Source of the DNA: Nitzschia sp. DOCU1
Lineage: Eukaryota > Bacillariophyta > Bacillariophyceae > Bacillariales > Bacillariaceae
Assembly (NCBI GenBank): GCA_951394045.1
Contig: OX595985.1
Coordinates: 3,906,001-3,970,000, forward strand
Direction of reading: 5' to 3'
Length of the DNA: 64,000 bases
The position numbers and the translations under genes are program-made. Below the pieces are notes generated by a model. It was not told the origin of the DNA, did not search any database, and worked only from the letters and a program-made list of their open reading frames with translations. This document shows positions 8,319 through 18,460 of this stretch, one piece after another (the stretch's first letter is position 1; each line of letters opens with the position of its first letter).

Positions 8319-9932
8319 GCCCCGAGGGGTGGCTACGCAATGCTCCCAGTAGTCTTGGAGTTCGCTGCGAATGGCGCAGAGATACTTGACGTAGATCAAG
8401 CCTCTCCCGCCGTGGTCCCCATCCAGGTCTCCTAGGCGATTTTCCACTCCTCTCCAACCTTCCACAATCTCGCAATTGAAGGTTTGGAAGATGGCGGAGT
8501 TTCGCCCTGCTACCACAGCCAGCAGCACGGCGAAGGCTTCCAGGGTCTTGCGTGTAGCTCTTTCGCTTGTAGGGAACAAGATGGCCTTTGCCCTCTGCAG
8601 TTCCCTAACGTCACTGAGCTGAGCAGCGTTCGAGCCACCTTCCAGCAGCATCTGCTGTTCTTCTAACAGGCGGCGCGCTTGGGTGCCACGTTCGTTGCCC
8701 GCGAGGACCAAGAACGGGTTAATGCCCCGCTCAGGCACGTAATCCGTGGGAGCACGGAATTCCAGACGTTCGAGGGTCCCCCAGATCTCGGTGGTGGCAA
8801 GGGGTGTCTCGTAGTGCAACTCGTTGGCTGTGGTGTCAAAGAGTGCTTGGAGAACCGCGAGTCTTTCGCTCTTTCCGGCATTTGCCATTGCCCCATAGAG
8901 GCTGGGCAGCTGTTCTTCCGTTTCACAACGGGTAAGACTCAGCAAGGTTGCCAGCGTAATCTTCCATTTGCTGCTGGGTTTTTTGGTTACGTCACCTTCG
9001 TCGGCGCGTCCTTGAGGTTGCTGTGCGGCCATGATCTCCGCCCAGATCCGAAGCATCTCGACGTTGGTGTCATTTCCAGCCGCGGGGCTACGTTCGGCAG
9101 TACTGGGCGCAGGCGCGACCGCGGGGCGGTTCCATGCGGGCAGGTCAGAATTTACAATGGTGACCAAGCGATTCATCAACTCGGCGTCCATGTTAACAGC
9201 CGTCGGTGGCGTAGCGCGTTCCACTCTGGCGCGGCCCCCGGCAGTGCCGACAACACGCAACCAGTCCTTGATCGGGGAGAAGCTGGTGCGCTGTTCCGGC
9301 GCCACAGTCTGCAGATAGGCTTCAAGCTGGACGATCAGCTGACCTACTTTGAGCTCAGCTCGGCACAGGTGGGACGTGACTTGAGGGGGCAGGTACATTC
9401 CGTGGCGAGTCCTCACCGTATCGAAGACACTTTCCGGTGCATCGTTGGGCACAGCTTCAAGCGGGACGTCAGCGCCATCGTTCTCCGTGTAATGCAACAC
9501 GTAGTTGGCCCACGGATGAACCTTCACGTCGCCGCCGAGTACGTCGAACAGCTTAGCTGGCAAGTACACGGCTGGTGGTACCTGGGCGCCGATGACATCC
9601 ATCTTGAACATCACGACCTTGTCGTGCCACTCACGCGAGTTTGGGTTTCCCATGGCTTGGGGGAACACCATGGCGCGGTGGTAGAAGATCACCGGCGCCA
9701 CGTCCTTCGAAACGGAAGCGTATACGTGGGGCATCTCATCCCAGGTACGTTTCACTTCGTCATAGAGCGCAGCTCCGGATTTCCAAGTAGTCTCGTCGGT
9801 AGCACTGAAGAGTTGGTACACACCACCTTGATCCCCGAAACGAGCGTCGCGCCAGTCGACGTTCTCGTAAAGAGAATGGTAAGTGGTAGGAGCCTCGGCT
9901 AGCGAGGCAGCGGCTTCGGCAAAACGGACCAT
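8319..9932 (-). CDS. Retroelement A ORF1 (gag-like), N-terminal part
   Basis: These are the first 538 codons of the gag-like ORF split by Copia-1. The first ATG is at 9932-9930. The sequence is soluble, with no signal peptide or membrane segment. It has an Ala/Pro linker near residues 270-295 and a helical region rich in Leu/Glu from residue 330 on. The last host codon before the LTR is GGC at 8321-8319, and the frame resumes at 1011. I recall similar proteins upstream of RT genes in diatom genomes, but no named domain is claimed. No stop or frameshift occurs in either half, so element A was intact when Copia-1 arrived. Confidence 0.55.
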
Positions 9933-10260
9933 TATCACAGTTAATCAATCGTAAACTATTTGTCTGCTAGTGTCGGCTTGGGATCAAGCTTTCCTTCCCA
10001 GTTCTTGCTATCGATAGCAAGGAGAAAAAGTTTATGGTCGTGGTCGTTCAACACGTAGCGTAGTCTTCCCCTAGCTCTTCCTCCCTTCTTCCTTTTAGTA
10101 GGGCGGTAGGAGGGGTAGTTCGAAATTCGATCCGGGTTCCCCGGTCCCTTCGCCGTCCGTTCTCTCCGCGGTTACTACTAGCAGTAATTTCCATCATCGG
10201 CATTTGTATGTGGGTAGGTTCTGTTGCTATCGGTGAGCAACAGCGGTGCCAGTAATTGTC
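9933..10260. other. Non-coding stretch: leader of retroelement A and upstream region of the deacetylase gene
   Basis: No supported ORF. It should contain the 5' end of element A and its junction with host DNA, but no target duplication could be recognised because the other end of A lies outside the window. Confidence 0.4.
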
Positions 10261-10431
10261 ATGTCCATCCATGGTTATTCAAAGGGCGCCTCTTTTGTTG
10301 TTGCTATCACTTCCTCTTCGCGGGATCCTTTTTCGTTCCACCGAGAGCTGCTTTCCTGTTTTGCCTCAGGGTTCATCCTTTCGGATCATAACCGTTCGTT
10401 CGTATCGCTGGCGAGAAAATCAAAGCGACAC

Positions 10432-11299
10432 ATGGCTTCTCTGCCACCGCCAATGTCTGTTTCTGGTCGCCTTCAAGTTTCGGCGATCCACTCTTTTTGG
10501 AGCTTGGTGACTCGAATTGGATTGTGGCGACTTGGGAACTTGTTGAAACGTTGGTATCCATCCGCCTATGGTAACTCGATCTTTTATTTTGATGGACACG
10601 ATGGCAGCGAAATGGCCGACAGACGAAGCATTGCCCTCACTATTGACGACGGCCTCGTCCGTGGCAATTCCAATGATGACGACGGCATGCAGTCCGCCAG
10701 CATGGTGGAGGAAGTCTGTGATTTGTTGAAACAATATCATGCGCTTGCGACCTTCTTTGTATGCACTGACTATACAACCAAGGAGGACGCACAAATTGTG
10801 TTGGAAAATGGTCATGAACTGGGCAATCATTTGCGAGAAGACAAGTCTGGATTTTATTGCAATCTCAACGAGGAAGAATTTCAGAAGGAGCTTGACGAGA
10901 CGAATCAGATTCTACAAGAGTTCATAGTAGCGCAGGATGAAGGCACAAAGCCCAAAAATATCTTGGTTCAGAGCACCTCAAGGCGCCATGTCCAAAGCTA
11001 TGTGCAATGTACTTTACGAACGACAAATGACAAATGTCATGGGCGATTGCTATTGTGATGACTGGGCCTTTGCGGAAAAAGTCGGGTCAACAACAGAGAC
11101 GGTAGCCCCATTGATGTTGAAGCAAGTTCTGGCTGGAAGTATTGCTATTTTCCACATGCCCCAGCGGGGTTTTCGCGAGACTACGATTGACGCATTGCGG
11201 GAATTCTTGGAGGGTTTGCAAGAGCGCAATCTCAAAAGCCTGACGGTATCCCAAATGGTCAACCAACAATCAATAGGGAACAATATACAGCGACATTAG
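10432..11299 (+). pseudogene. NodB/polysaccharide deacetylase-like gene with a frameshift
   Basis: The product resembles carbohydrate esterase family 4, which removes N-acetyl groups from chitin or related glycans. Motif 1 is IALTIDDG (catalytic and metal Asp), motif 2 is GHELGNHLRED, motif 3 is WFRAPQG, and later blocks are DDWAF and SIAIFHMPQ. The first part is read in one frame up to about 10955 (GTKPKN) and the rest in the +1 frame (from ISWFRAPQG) to the stop at 11297-11299. There is no GT-AG intron at the switch; it lies in CCCAAAAAT, so a 1-nt indel or sequencing error in the A-run is likely. In motif 2 the second metal-binding His (H-x3-H) is Asp. The ATG at 10432 was chosen because it begins a plausible short N-terminus; an ATG at 10261 is in the same frame. 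Confidence 0.65.
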
Positions 11300-12336
11300 A
11301 GTATAATTATGTCTCTACGGAGTACGCATTGATGTGAGTGGGAGGTACTCCGCCTCGACGGCTCGAGATGGAAGCATTACAGGCTGGCTTATTCCCCACT
11401 CTCGCTCCTCAGGACCCCCACTACAGATTGGAACAAAATTAGCGTCGATCACTCTTCGTAGGACAAGAGACAGAAATAAACTGATACCTGGTACTTACAT
11501 GTATTGAAGGAATAGTGTGCGACGAAGTTACAATGGTCAAGATACAAAAGGATATTCCCAGCGACGTTTACTACACCATCAAGGTAATGAACGACGGCGA
11601 TGCACAAGAAGGACAAACAGTTAGGGAGGGCTTGCCCTCGTGTCCATCGACATTGGATGAAGCAGCTAGCAGTTTGGTTTCGGTGGACCAGTTGGATGTT
11701 CAAGAGTCAAACGAGGAGAAAACATGACGGAGTGCCTCATGAAAGATCTCCTTCAGACTGGATGGGATTCTTGGAAATGCTACGAGTTTGAGATTCTAAT
11801 TATTCTCATTGCCCGGTCACGACTTTTTGGGACGTGGGGCATTTGAAGCACCCACTACAAAATCTTTCAAAACCTTCTCGCCTTGCAGACAGAGCTTCTT
11901 GCAGAACTTGATGGTGCTTCATCTCCTGAAGATTTTCCAATAAGTGGGCTGTGATCATTGGCTTTGATTTTGGGATCTGGTTGCAATTTTTCAGTCTCTC
12001 CCAACTCAACTTTTCTTGGGTTTGATCCAGAGCCCACGGTTGATTCTTTGTTGCACCTGCTACGATGGGGGGAGGTTGTGTGGTTAAGATCACCTCCTTT
12101 GGATATCTTGCATTCAACAATTGTAGTGCTGACTGTGGCACTGCTGGCATTAAAAAACTCTGAAAAGGTAGAGAATGCCCAAGGGCTGTTGTATGATTTG
12201 GTTGGCAATACCCTGCTGGAGGCTTCCAATAGTGAGGGTTTTGGCCAACCTCAAAAAAGTCTTCAGAACAACAAACAAATCTTGGTATACACAGCAGCTG
12301 TCACAGAAATAATATTTTCCCTAGTATGCATGACTA
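11300..12336. other. Mostly unassigned spacer between convergent genes
   Basis: About 1 kb without a clear gene. Short overlapping ORFs occur on both strands (a plus-strand ORF of 70 codons at 11515-11727 and minus-strand ones at 11806-12229). None shows a recognisable domain. It also holds the 3' ends of the deacetylase pseudogene (plus) and the membrane protein gene (minus). Confidence 0.4.
11806..12150 (-). CDS. Possible small gene or terminal exon, unrecognised
   Basis: An open frame of 114 codons ending near GCFKCPTSQKVVTGQ. Just upstream on the minus strand is a good 3' splice signal (polypyrimidine CTCTACCTTTTCAG near 12160), so this might be a terminal exon. An overlapping frame (11867-12229) is equally open, which weakens the case. 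No domain is recognised. Confidence 0.2.
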   Translation of the reverse strand: MPAVPQSALQLLNARYPKEVILTTQPPPIVAGATKNQPWALDQTQEKLSWERLKNCNQIPKSKPMITAHLLENLQEMKHHQVLQEALSARREGFERFCSGCFKCPTSQKVVTGQ

Positions 12337-13686
12337 CTAGGGCCATGAATGGGCGTCAATACCAGCTTTTCGAATGCTATGGAACAGTTGCAAGGATTCT
12401 TGCACTGTACCTCGCATGGATGATCCCCATGAACCTGCAAGCTCCCCAAGAAACACGTGATGTTCAAAATAAAAAATATCAACCAGTTCATGGAGCTCGG
12501 GTGTATCCAGTAGTTGTTGTGCCAATGGATTCTCAATGTCGGGAGTGTCGATATCCAACTTGACAATTACTAGCACAAGAAGATGCAAGAATGAATAGTA
12601 GACGAGGGAGAAGAAGGAAGAATTGTGAGCAACCTCAGTACTATAAACCCCTAACTGTAAAGAGGGAGAAAGCACCGTTTTGCTGTTGGACTTACCAAGA
12701 TCATCTTTTCCAAAGCCTTTGAGCAACCGCTTCCAAGGATTTAACTTTGCATCTTTCTCGGCACTCACTCCAACATTCATCCAATGATAGGCTTCCAATA
12801 GCTCATCAGGTACTCGTTCAAACACTTGTGCTGGATCCTTGCCAGCTATTTCATAGGCATAAATGTGATCAAAGTGAAATCCAAATCGTTGAAAGGTTGC
12901 AGTCAAGTAAATAGCAGGTGATTCCTGAGCCCCATGAAAATCCAAGGCAGCTCCCATGTCCACTAGCACAATTCGAGAGTGAGGTTTGAGTCGCCGACAG
13001 TATGCGGCAAAGTCATGCACCAAATAATCCAAGGACATTAACCCATTCCGTGAGAAGCAAAAATTGGGGCTTCGAAGTGGTGGATATAATGGTTCAAGCA
13101 AGTCTCCATATTTGTTTTTCGAAAGAGCTCCACTTGGAAAGATGCCTGCAAGACCCTGGGGGTGAAACTCCAGAGTATCACAAATGGAGTAGTTTTTATT
13201 GGCAACAATGTGATCACGGAGATCCCACCTGCCAGGCCTTCCCTGGAATGCCTGAAACCGGCGTTGGTAGTCTTCTAATTCGGCTCGAAAGGTTGTTAGC
13301 TGGGAGAAGAGGGGATTTGATGCCTCAGTCCAGGCAGTACATCCCTTTGGCAGGGGGTTTGTCTTGTCAAAGCCCAGCTCGACAGCGTGGTCCAAAAAAT
13401 AGGTTTCGATTGTGGATGGGGTGTAGTTGGTGATGATTTTCTTTCTGTAGCCACTTTCGACAGCAGCAGTTTGCTCCGCCACTGCTGGAGAGACTGCCAA
13501 AAAGTCGTTTAAGCCACGTGGAGGAAACAATACCGTCTTTGCCACTAGCGCCAGAATCACCATCCATTTTAACAAAGATAACCAGGACAATTCATCACCA
13601 CCACACGTCCCACTGCTTCCACATAAAGAATCTCCTTGCTGCTGCTCCTGGTGGCCCTGCCCTTGGAGAATCCTTCGTAAAGCCAT
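12337..13686 (-). CDS. Single-pass membrane protein of unknown function, one intron
   Basis: After removal of the intron at 12570-12695 the product has 407 aa. An N-terminal hydrophobic helix (WLSLLKWMVILALVAKTVLF, about residues 35-55) with no cleavage site suggests a type II Golgi or ER anchor, followed by a lumenal domain. Notable blocks are SRIVLVDMGAALDF, FGFHFDHIYAYE, VKLDIDTPDIENPLA and FYFEHHVFLGEL. The Asp-rich turns after beta-strand-like segments suggest a Rossmann-type, possibly FkbM methyltransferase-like fold, but this is inference. Similar sequences occur in other diatoms as far as I recall. The start is the ATG at 13686; the frame upstream begins only at a GTG. It converges with nothing on its 3' side and faces the next gene across 0.7 kb. 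Confidence 0.7.
   Translation of the reverse strand: MALRRILQGQGHQEQQQGDSLCGSSGTCGGDELSWLSLLKWMVILALVAKTVLFPPRGLNDFLAVSPAVAEQTAAVESGYRKKIITNYTPSTIETYFLDHAVELGFDKTNPLPKGCTAWTEASNPLFSQLTTFRAELEDYQRRFQAFQGRPGRWDLRDHIVANKNYSICDTLEFHPQGLAGIFPSGALSKNKYGDLLEPLYPPLRSPNFCFSRNGLMSLDYLVHDFAAYCRRLKPHSRIVLVDMGAALDFHGAQESPAIYLTATFQRFGFHFDHIYAYEIAGKDPAQVFERVPDELLEAYHWMNVGVSAEKDAKLNPWKRLLKGFGKDDLGKSNSKTVLSPSLQLGVYSTEVAHNSSFFSLVYYSFLHLLVLVIVKLDIDTPDIENPLAQQLLDTPELHELVDIFYFEHHVFLGELAGSWGSSMRGTVQESLQLFHSIRKAGIDAHSWP
12570..12695 (-). other. Spliceosomal intron (126 bp) in the membrane protein gene
   Basis: The donor is G|GTAAGT and the acceptor is GTGCTAG|TA on the minus strand, phase 1. The length is a multiple of three with no stop, so the unspliced frame also stays open. 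Splicing restores DDLVIVKLDIDTP across the junction, while the retained sequence is hydrophobic and unlike its surroundings. Confidence 0.75.
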
Positions 13687-14373
13687 TGAAAAGAAAGAAG
13701 AAGTATTTACAAAAGATGGAGAATGGAGGCTCACTTACAGGTGCCCCATTGACAAAAGGGTCACAAAGATTGCAATGCCAATGGGGTAGGGAGACCCCAT
13801 ATGGCATGACACTGGTGAGAGAGGAAGAGACAGGCAATGGTGCTGCTGCCAGCCGGTATGTTGGGAAGAGACTGGGTCAATATTATGTCCGTTGCAAATA
13901 TGTAATAATTTTTTTAATTAATGGACTCTTTACTAAAAATCGAGCATGTCAATCATTCCACCCAATGGCCAACTACCCGTATCATAACAGGGTGGGCGAA
14001 AAGGCAGGCCACAATGCGATTATTAAATCGAGGGCAGCAGCAGTGAGCCCGGGGTAGAGATACATCCTCGATTTTATCCAAGTAGCTATTCTTTACAGCA
14101 GCTGGTTGCTGAGAGTCGAACTTTTGCTTTCTATCGAGCAGGGAGAGCCGCCACAGCTTGCGCTCCCGCCAGGAATAATGTCGCCAAATCTCGGGGAAGT
14201 GGAGTTTCGAGTGAGAGGATGGGAGAGGTGCGCGCTACTCAAACAGGAGATATCCGTGGTTGTGCATGGGGATGCGTTGGAATGGCGCCATTTTTGCATT
14301 TGGTTGAGGGTTCGTAGCGCTTTCACCACTGCTCACACCAGGAACTTTGCGTTTAACTGGCCTTCTCAACACC
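13687..14373. other. Intergenic region between divergent membrane protein genes
   Basis: No supported gene. It must hold both promoters. The minus-strand leader has a GTAAGT-like donor near 13730 and a pyrimidine-rich tract just before the ATG, so a leader intron is possible but unproven. Confidence 0.4.
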
Positions 14374-15270
14374 ATGGATGACAAATTCAGGTCACAAAGA
14401 CCAAAGAGAGGATCTTTCCCAGTAACTATCGAAACAATATCAACAGCTCCACCCGAATCAGTCGAGGTGGCGTTCGATGAACATGCGCAAGAGCTCATTG
14501 CCGCTATGGCAAATCGAGCTTATCATTTGCCAGGGTACGGGTACTGTGCCGATCTCTGCCAATACTTGAACAACAACCATCCTCTTCTTGGAATATGCTT
14601 CCGTCATCCTCTTCACCCCATCAAAACTGGCTACCGGCTTTTAATTTTGGTTTCCAGCATGTTGTTTGGATTGACAGTCAGCAGCTTCTTCTATTTACTC
14701 GTTCTGACCAATGACAAATTTAAAGAAGTCGTGTTTAACATTGTCTTATATGGGCACGAACAATCTGTCACATCAGGGATGCTCATGATGGTTTTTGTAG
14801 GTGGGTCTGTGCATGCTGCCTATGATTTGGGTGTCTGGTACATTTTGTCTTGTGGGTGTTGTCCGCTAAACATGAAATGCCAAAAGTACGGGAAAATGGC
14901 GGCTATTCTTCTGGTGCTCTTCATATCTGCAGTTGCTGCCTTGGTCGTGCTTCTACGGGTTTCTCTGGAGAAACAACAAGAAAGTCTAGGTGTGGATGTG
15001 TCGCTGCTGGATTCTGCTGGCTTGATGGATGATCAATTGGAGCTTAACCGCTACAGGGATATTGATTTTGACGATGTACATTTTCTTGTGGCGTATGTGA
15101 GCGCCTTTGCGTTGGCTCTGCTCGTGTATTATCCGATTGGGAGCTTTCTATTCTTTTCGGGGATTTTAGGTTGCTGTCGCCTCCCAATTCTCGGCGGCCG
15201 GCCTCGGGAGATGGAGCTGGAAAGAAAAAGAGCGCGCCGAAGAGTGTCCAGACAGCAATCTCAGGTGTGA
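14374..15270 (+). CDS. Four-helix integral membrane protein, unknown function
   Basis: 298 aa from the ATG in ACCATGG; the frame upstream has only a TTG. Hydrophobic helices lie at about residues 88-112 (LLILVSSMLFGLTVSSFFYLL), 133-155, 177-196 (AAILLVLFISAVAALVVLL) and 240-266 (FLVAYVSAFALALLVYYPIG). Between helices 2 and 3 is a Cys cluster (SCGCCPLNMKC). The C-terminus is strongly basic (RKRARRRVSRQQSQV), which suggests it faces the cytosol. No transporter signature is recognised. It converges with the HMG-box gene, with only 82 bp between the stops. Confidence 0.75.
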   Translation: MDDKFRSQRPKRGSFPVTIETISTAPPESVEVAFDEHAQELIAAMANRAYHLPGYGYCADLCQYLNNNHPLLGICFRHPLHPIKTGYRLLILVSSMLFGLTVSSFFYLLVLTNDKFKEVVFNIVLYGHEQSVTSGMLMMVFVGGSVHAAYDLGVWYILSCGCCPLNMKCQKYGKMAAILLVLFISAVAALVVLLRVSLEKQQESLGVDVSLLDSAGLMDDQLELNRYRDIDFDDVHFLVAYVSAFALALLVYYPIGSFLFFSGILGCCRLPILGGRPREMELERKRARRRVSRQQSQV

Positions 15271-15352
15271 CGAAGACTGTATGACGCTAAATTTACGTGG
15301 TGGTGCAGGAAACTCCATTTGTTTCAAGTTAAAAAAACAGTCAAAACTAGTA

Positions 15353-17299
15353 TTAGTGAGTGTCTGAGGTAGAAGAAGGATTCCCCATTTGGTTGGCATC
15401 TTGTCGAAGCCTTGCCAGAAAGTCCATAGTATCATCATCAAAGTGCATCCCCAGAGCGCCGAACTCTTCTTGCTGTTTATCCACAGGCTCTTCTTCCTGG
15501 ACACTTGTCATCATAATCATCGAAGTGGCATTACAACTTCCAGCAATGTCTTCCAACGAACGCATTGGCGGATTAAAACGATCTTCCATCTTGCCTTCGC
15601 CGGAACTTGACTTGTGAAACGTGGGGGTGTCGTTGGAATGTTTGCCGAATAATCCCGACGACCCTGGCAGTTTACCAGTGAGATCACCATCTGGAGAATG
15701 GCGCATTGGTTCCTCCACGGTAACGCCGCGCGGTTCCTCTTCGGCAACCTCGAACCATGTGTCAGGATAGAGAGTAGAGCCGCCCGCAGAAGTCTTGGGA
15801 ATTTGTAACGAGACTTGATTTGGTTGGCTCGGGGGAGCCGATGCGCGTCTGTGATGATGAACTTCACCGACTGCTTGATAATCTTCAGGCTCGAACCACG
15901 AGTCAGGGATGTTCGAAGCCACGGCGCTGGAAGAAGCAGTCGGGGGAGGGGTGTAAGACGTACGCATCTCATTCCTTCCATGCTGCATCGTTCGGCCAAA
16001 GCCTGGCTCGGCGTTGTCAACTGTCGCAATATTGGCAGCCCCCCCAGACCACGTATTCCTGCGCGCAGCAGGGTGGTGTTGCTGCCCATGGAAAGAGTGC
16101 AAGTCTTCTTGTTGACGCAAGAACTGCTGTTGAAGTACATTTTGATGTTGGTGTAGGCGCTGTTGCTGCATGATGAGGCGAAACTCTTCGTTTTGATACA
16201 TGTGAGATGGGCTTACACTGCCACTTCGCCCGAAGTGGTTGTTTTGCATTTTGTCCCTGTTGGTAGCCTGTGCTGAGAAGCTCATTCCGATGGCACTATC
16301 ACTAGCATGGGGGTTGAACATCGAGACTCCAGGCAAGCCATGACCGGGAATGGTAGATTCGCCAACGGCACCGAGGCCAACAAACCCGAATCGAGAATCA
16401 TCTGCCATCATCGCGTTCGCCTGGAGCGCGTCCAGGCGGCTTAGCGACGCATGGAGTGGCTGGTTCATGTAGGCTGCTGCTGCAGCTCGAGTCTGATCCA
16501 TGCCCAGAGGATATGACTGCGAGCCAACTTCGGACCAGCGACCCCGTACGTCCGAGGTAAGCTGGATTGGAGTAAAGTCACCATCCAACAGTGTCCCCAT
16601 CTGCGATAGCATGCTTTGGCGGATGGGCTGCTGGTAGGCAAATCGACTGCGCTTCGGGGAGTCCACCTCCATGGGTCTCGTGGCCTGAGTCGGGAACGCT
16701 GTGGGGGTTGCACGAGAAGAAGCGTGAGAATCGTCCATAGTAGTCTCACCACTCCTGTCTAGGGCTCCGCCAGGATACGGGGATTGATCGTCCCCTGAAC
16801 CCCCGGATTTATCTTTCTCCTCTTTTTGCTTCGCTCTCCACACGAGCATCTCTTCTTTGTATCGAGCCTTTTCCTTGGCAGCGATGGCTTCATAAGGAGC
16901 TCTGGTCGCCTCATCCAGATCCTTCCAGTCAGCCGCAATTGTGCGGGCAAGGTTAGCAAATCCAATGCCCACCGACTTGTTCGATCGCTTTCGACGCGAC
17001 TTCCCCACGATCTCAGTGACCTCAGGGTTTGCTTCAGCGGCTGCCTTCTCGGCGGAGGCCACCTTAGCCATCATTGCCTCCCGCTGTTCCTTAAAAAAGA
17101 TGTTATACGCGCTAAGCGGACGGCGAGGCATGTCCTTAGGCTTCTTCCAGGGAACAAGAGGGGGGCGCCTCTTCCGCTTCTTCTTGTCCACGGAATCAGG
17201 CATCGTTTCTAGTGTTTTTTCTCCCATGTTGTCGCTCTCGTCGTCTTGCTGGTATTCTGTTTCTAACTCTTGCTTGCTCGTAGGCTCGCTTTTCTCCAT
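15353..17299 (-). CDS. HMG-box protein
   Basis: 648 aa. A basic nuclear-localisation stretch (KKKRKRRPP, about residues 39-47) precedes an HMG box at about residues 57-155, starting MPRRPLSAYNIFFKEQRE and ending ARYKEEMLVW. The box is longer than the usual 70-75 residues because about 25 residues rich in Ala/Glu and Arg/Lys are inserted between helices 1 and 2. The rest is low-complexity: Gln/His-rich (around 380-420) and Ser/Pro-rich, with two related WFE-containing segments (PDSWFEPED and PDTWFEVAEEE), and an acidic end. It probably binds or bends DNA in the nucleus as a regulator or chromatin protein; targets are unknown. ATG at 17299; no intron is needed. Confidence 0.85.
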   Translation of the reverse strand: MEKSEPTSKQELETEYQQDDESDNMGEKTLETMPDSVDKKKRKRRPPLVPWKKPKDMPRRPLSAYNIFFKEQREAMMAKVASAEKAAAEANPEVTEIVGKSRRKRSNKSVGIGFANLARTIAADWKDLDEATRAPYEAIAAKEKARYKEEMLVWRAKQKEEKDKSGGSGDDQSPYPGGALDRSGETTMDDSHASSRATPTAFPTQATRPMEVDSPKRSRFAYQQPIRQSMLSQMGTLLDGDFTPIQLTSDVRGRWSEVGSQSYPLGMDQTRAAAAAYMNQPLHASLSRLDALQANAMMADDSRFGFVGLGAVGESTIPGHGLPGVSMFNPHASDSAIGMSFSAQATNRDKMQNNHFGRSGSVSPSHMYQNEEFRLIMQQQRLHQHQNVLQQQFLRQQEDLHSFHGQQHHPAARRNTWSGGAANIATVDNAEPGFGRTMQHGRNEMRTSYTPPPTASSSAVASNIPDSWFEPEDYQAVGEVHHHRRASAPPSQPNQVSLQIPKTSAGGSTLYPDTWFEVAEEEPRGVTVEEPMRHSPDGDLTGKLPGSSGLFGKHSNDTPTFHKSSSGEGKMEDRFNPPMRSLEDIAGSCNATSMIMMTSVQEEEPVDKQQEEFGALGMHFDDDTMDFLARLRQDANQMGNPSSTSDTH

Positions 17300-18460
17300 G
17301 ATCTTTATCGTCTCCTGAGTGCTGTTCCGTGGGATGCCAGTAACATTCCAAGGTTACAGAGGGTGCTTTTCAGTGAAATGAGAGACGACAGAATGTAGCT
17401 CAAATGTATGAGAAGGCTTATAGTCAAGCGGTGCCAAGACAAATGCGCAGCACTACCAAAACAGAGACAGTTGAAGGCCCACAACCAGAAATGGAACGAT
17501 GATGGTGGGCAAGAGTGATGAGGGAAGCGACCATAGCATCGTGGCCTCACGGGCTCGCGCTTTGTCCGGCGGACAGCAGAAGCGGTGTGGATCCCGGCGA
17601 ATGATTCTACCAGTACAAATTCTACAGAAGGCTACTTGGCGCCGAAGCCATACGAAGAACGCATGCCCCCAAGACACCTCCAAGACTGGATGCTCACTAA
17701 ACGCTATGATCATCTTGCATACTCCGCGCCAAATCACGCCAAAAACTTGGTAAAAATGCTCTACTCCAATTCTTTGGGCAATAAATCTCGTTGAACGACA
17801 AATTGAGAATTTAAATTGAAATAAGAGCGTGGTAAATACTGAAGGGGTCATTTCGAAGCAACGAGACTAGATGGTGGCAAGACTAACCTTGATATGCCCG
17901 TTGATGTTGGGGAGCCACTTCCAACCAGAATGCGACGCACAAATTTACGTCTTGGGCTTATGCCATGGATGGACGCAACTAATGAAATTGATTCTTGCCG
18001 GATTTCTCATCGATTGAATTGTTGAAGCATTCGAGAACCTCTCAGAACCCTTTAAAGGGTTTATATTATTGCCCATTCAGGCTCGTGATACAGATTGTTA
18101 AACAAATTCGCACTCGTGACAAGACTGATTAGAAGGAGACAGAATTTGCGAATTTGTTAGTCGTCCTAGTCATTCGGTTGCGTTGAATGAAATGTAGACC
18201 TCGTGGAAATTACGAGGTCCTATTTGTTAGTGCCTTTCCATCGAAGTCTCAAACGCTTGCTTTCGAGCGTGCCAATCTCGCATCTGATCATTGATTGGCT
18301 GGAAATTCTCGCCCTATCCTTCCATCTGCATCCAATGGCCGACAATGACCGAAACTCTAGGACGATATGGATCGGCCCCATTTCCTGTGAACACAAACAA
18401 ACATCTATCATTTCGACAACTACTTGTGCTAGCTACAAGCAGTGTATCAGTCAAAGCACC
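17300..18460. other. Divergent promoter region (HMG-box and CHORD genes)
   Basis: About 1.16 kb with no supported gene; small ORFs on both strands overlap each other and look random. It separates the two divergently transcribed genes and should carry both promoters. No TATA box could be assigned with confidence. An open extension of the CHORD frame up to 18203 reads like non-coding sequence and was left out. Confidence 0.4.

Larger units (their letters stand above)
1012..8323 (+). mobile_element. Copia-1, complete LTR retrotransposon with target duplications
   Basis: Two LTRs (1017-1196 and 8138-8318) differ by a single inserted G. They start TGTCGAA and end TTTGACA and are bounded by the 5-bp target duplication GCCCC at 1012-1016 and 8319-8323. 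Inside are a gag ORF and a full pol in Copia order: protease, integrase, reverse transcriptase, RNase H. A purine tract (AGGGGAGAG, 8129-8137) touches the 3' LTR and can prime plus-strand synthesis. Intact ORFs and near-identical LTRs indicate a recent insertion that may still be active. The target is the gag-like ORF of retroelement A. Confidence 0.95.

Noticed and set aside
8679..9902. Long plus-strand frame of 407 codons
   Set aside because: It lies antisense to the gag-like ORF1, whose composition, in-frame join and zinc motif support the minus strand. The plus frame shows no domain.
10950..10975. Intron at the frame switch of the deacetylase
   Set aside because: The frames meet within a few bases and no GT...AG pair fits, so a 1-nt change is the simpler reading.
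11958..12563. Plus-strand frame of 201 codons with hydrophobic stretches
   Set aside because: It overlaps the 3' end of the membrane protein gene on the other strand and has no recognisable domain or good start.
13518..14057. Plus-strand frame of 179 codons
   Set aside because: Antisense to the N-terminal part of the membrane protein gene and low in coding character.
18203..18460. Upstream open extension of the CHORD gene frame
   Set aside because: It has no conserved character and begins at a non-ATG codon; the ATG at 18461 starts a coherent domain.
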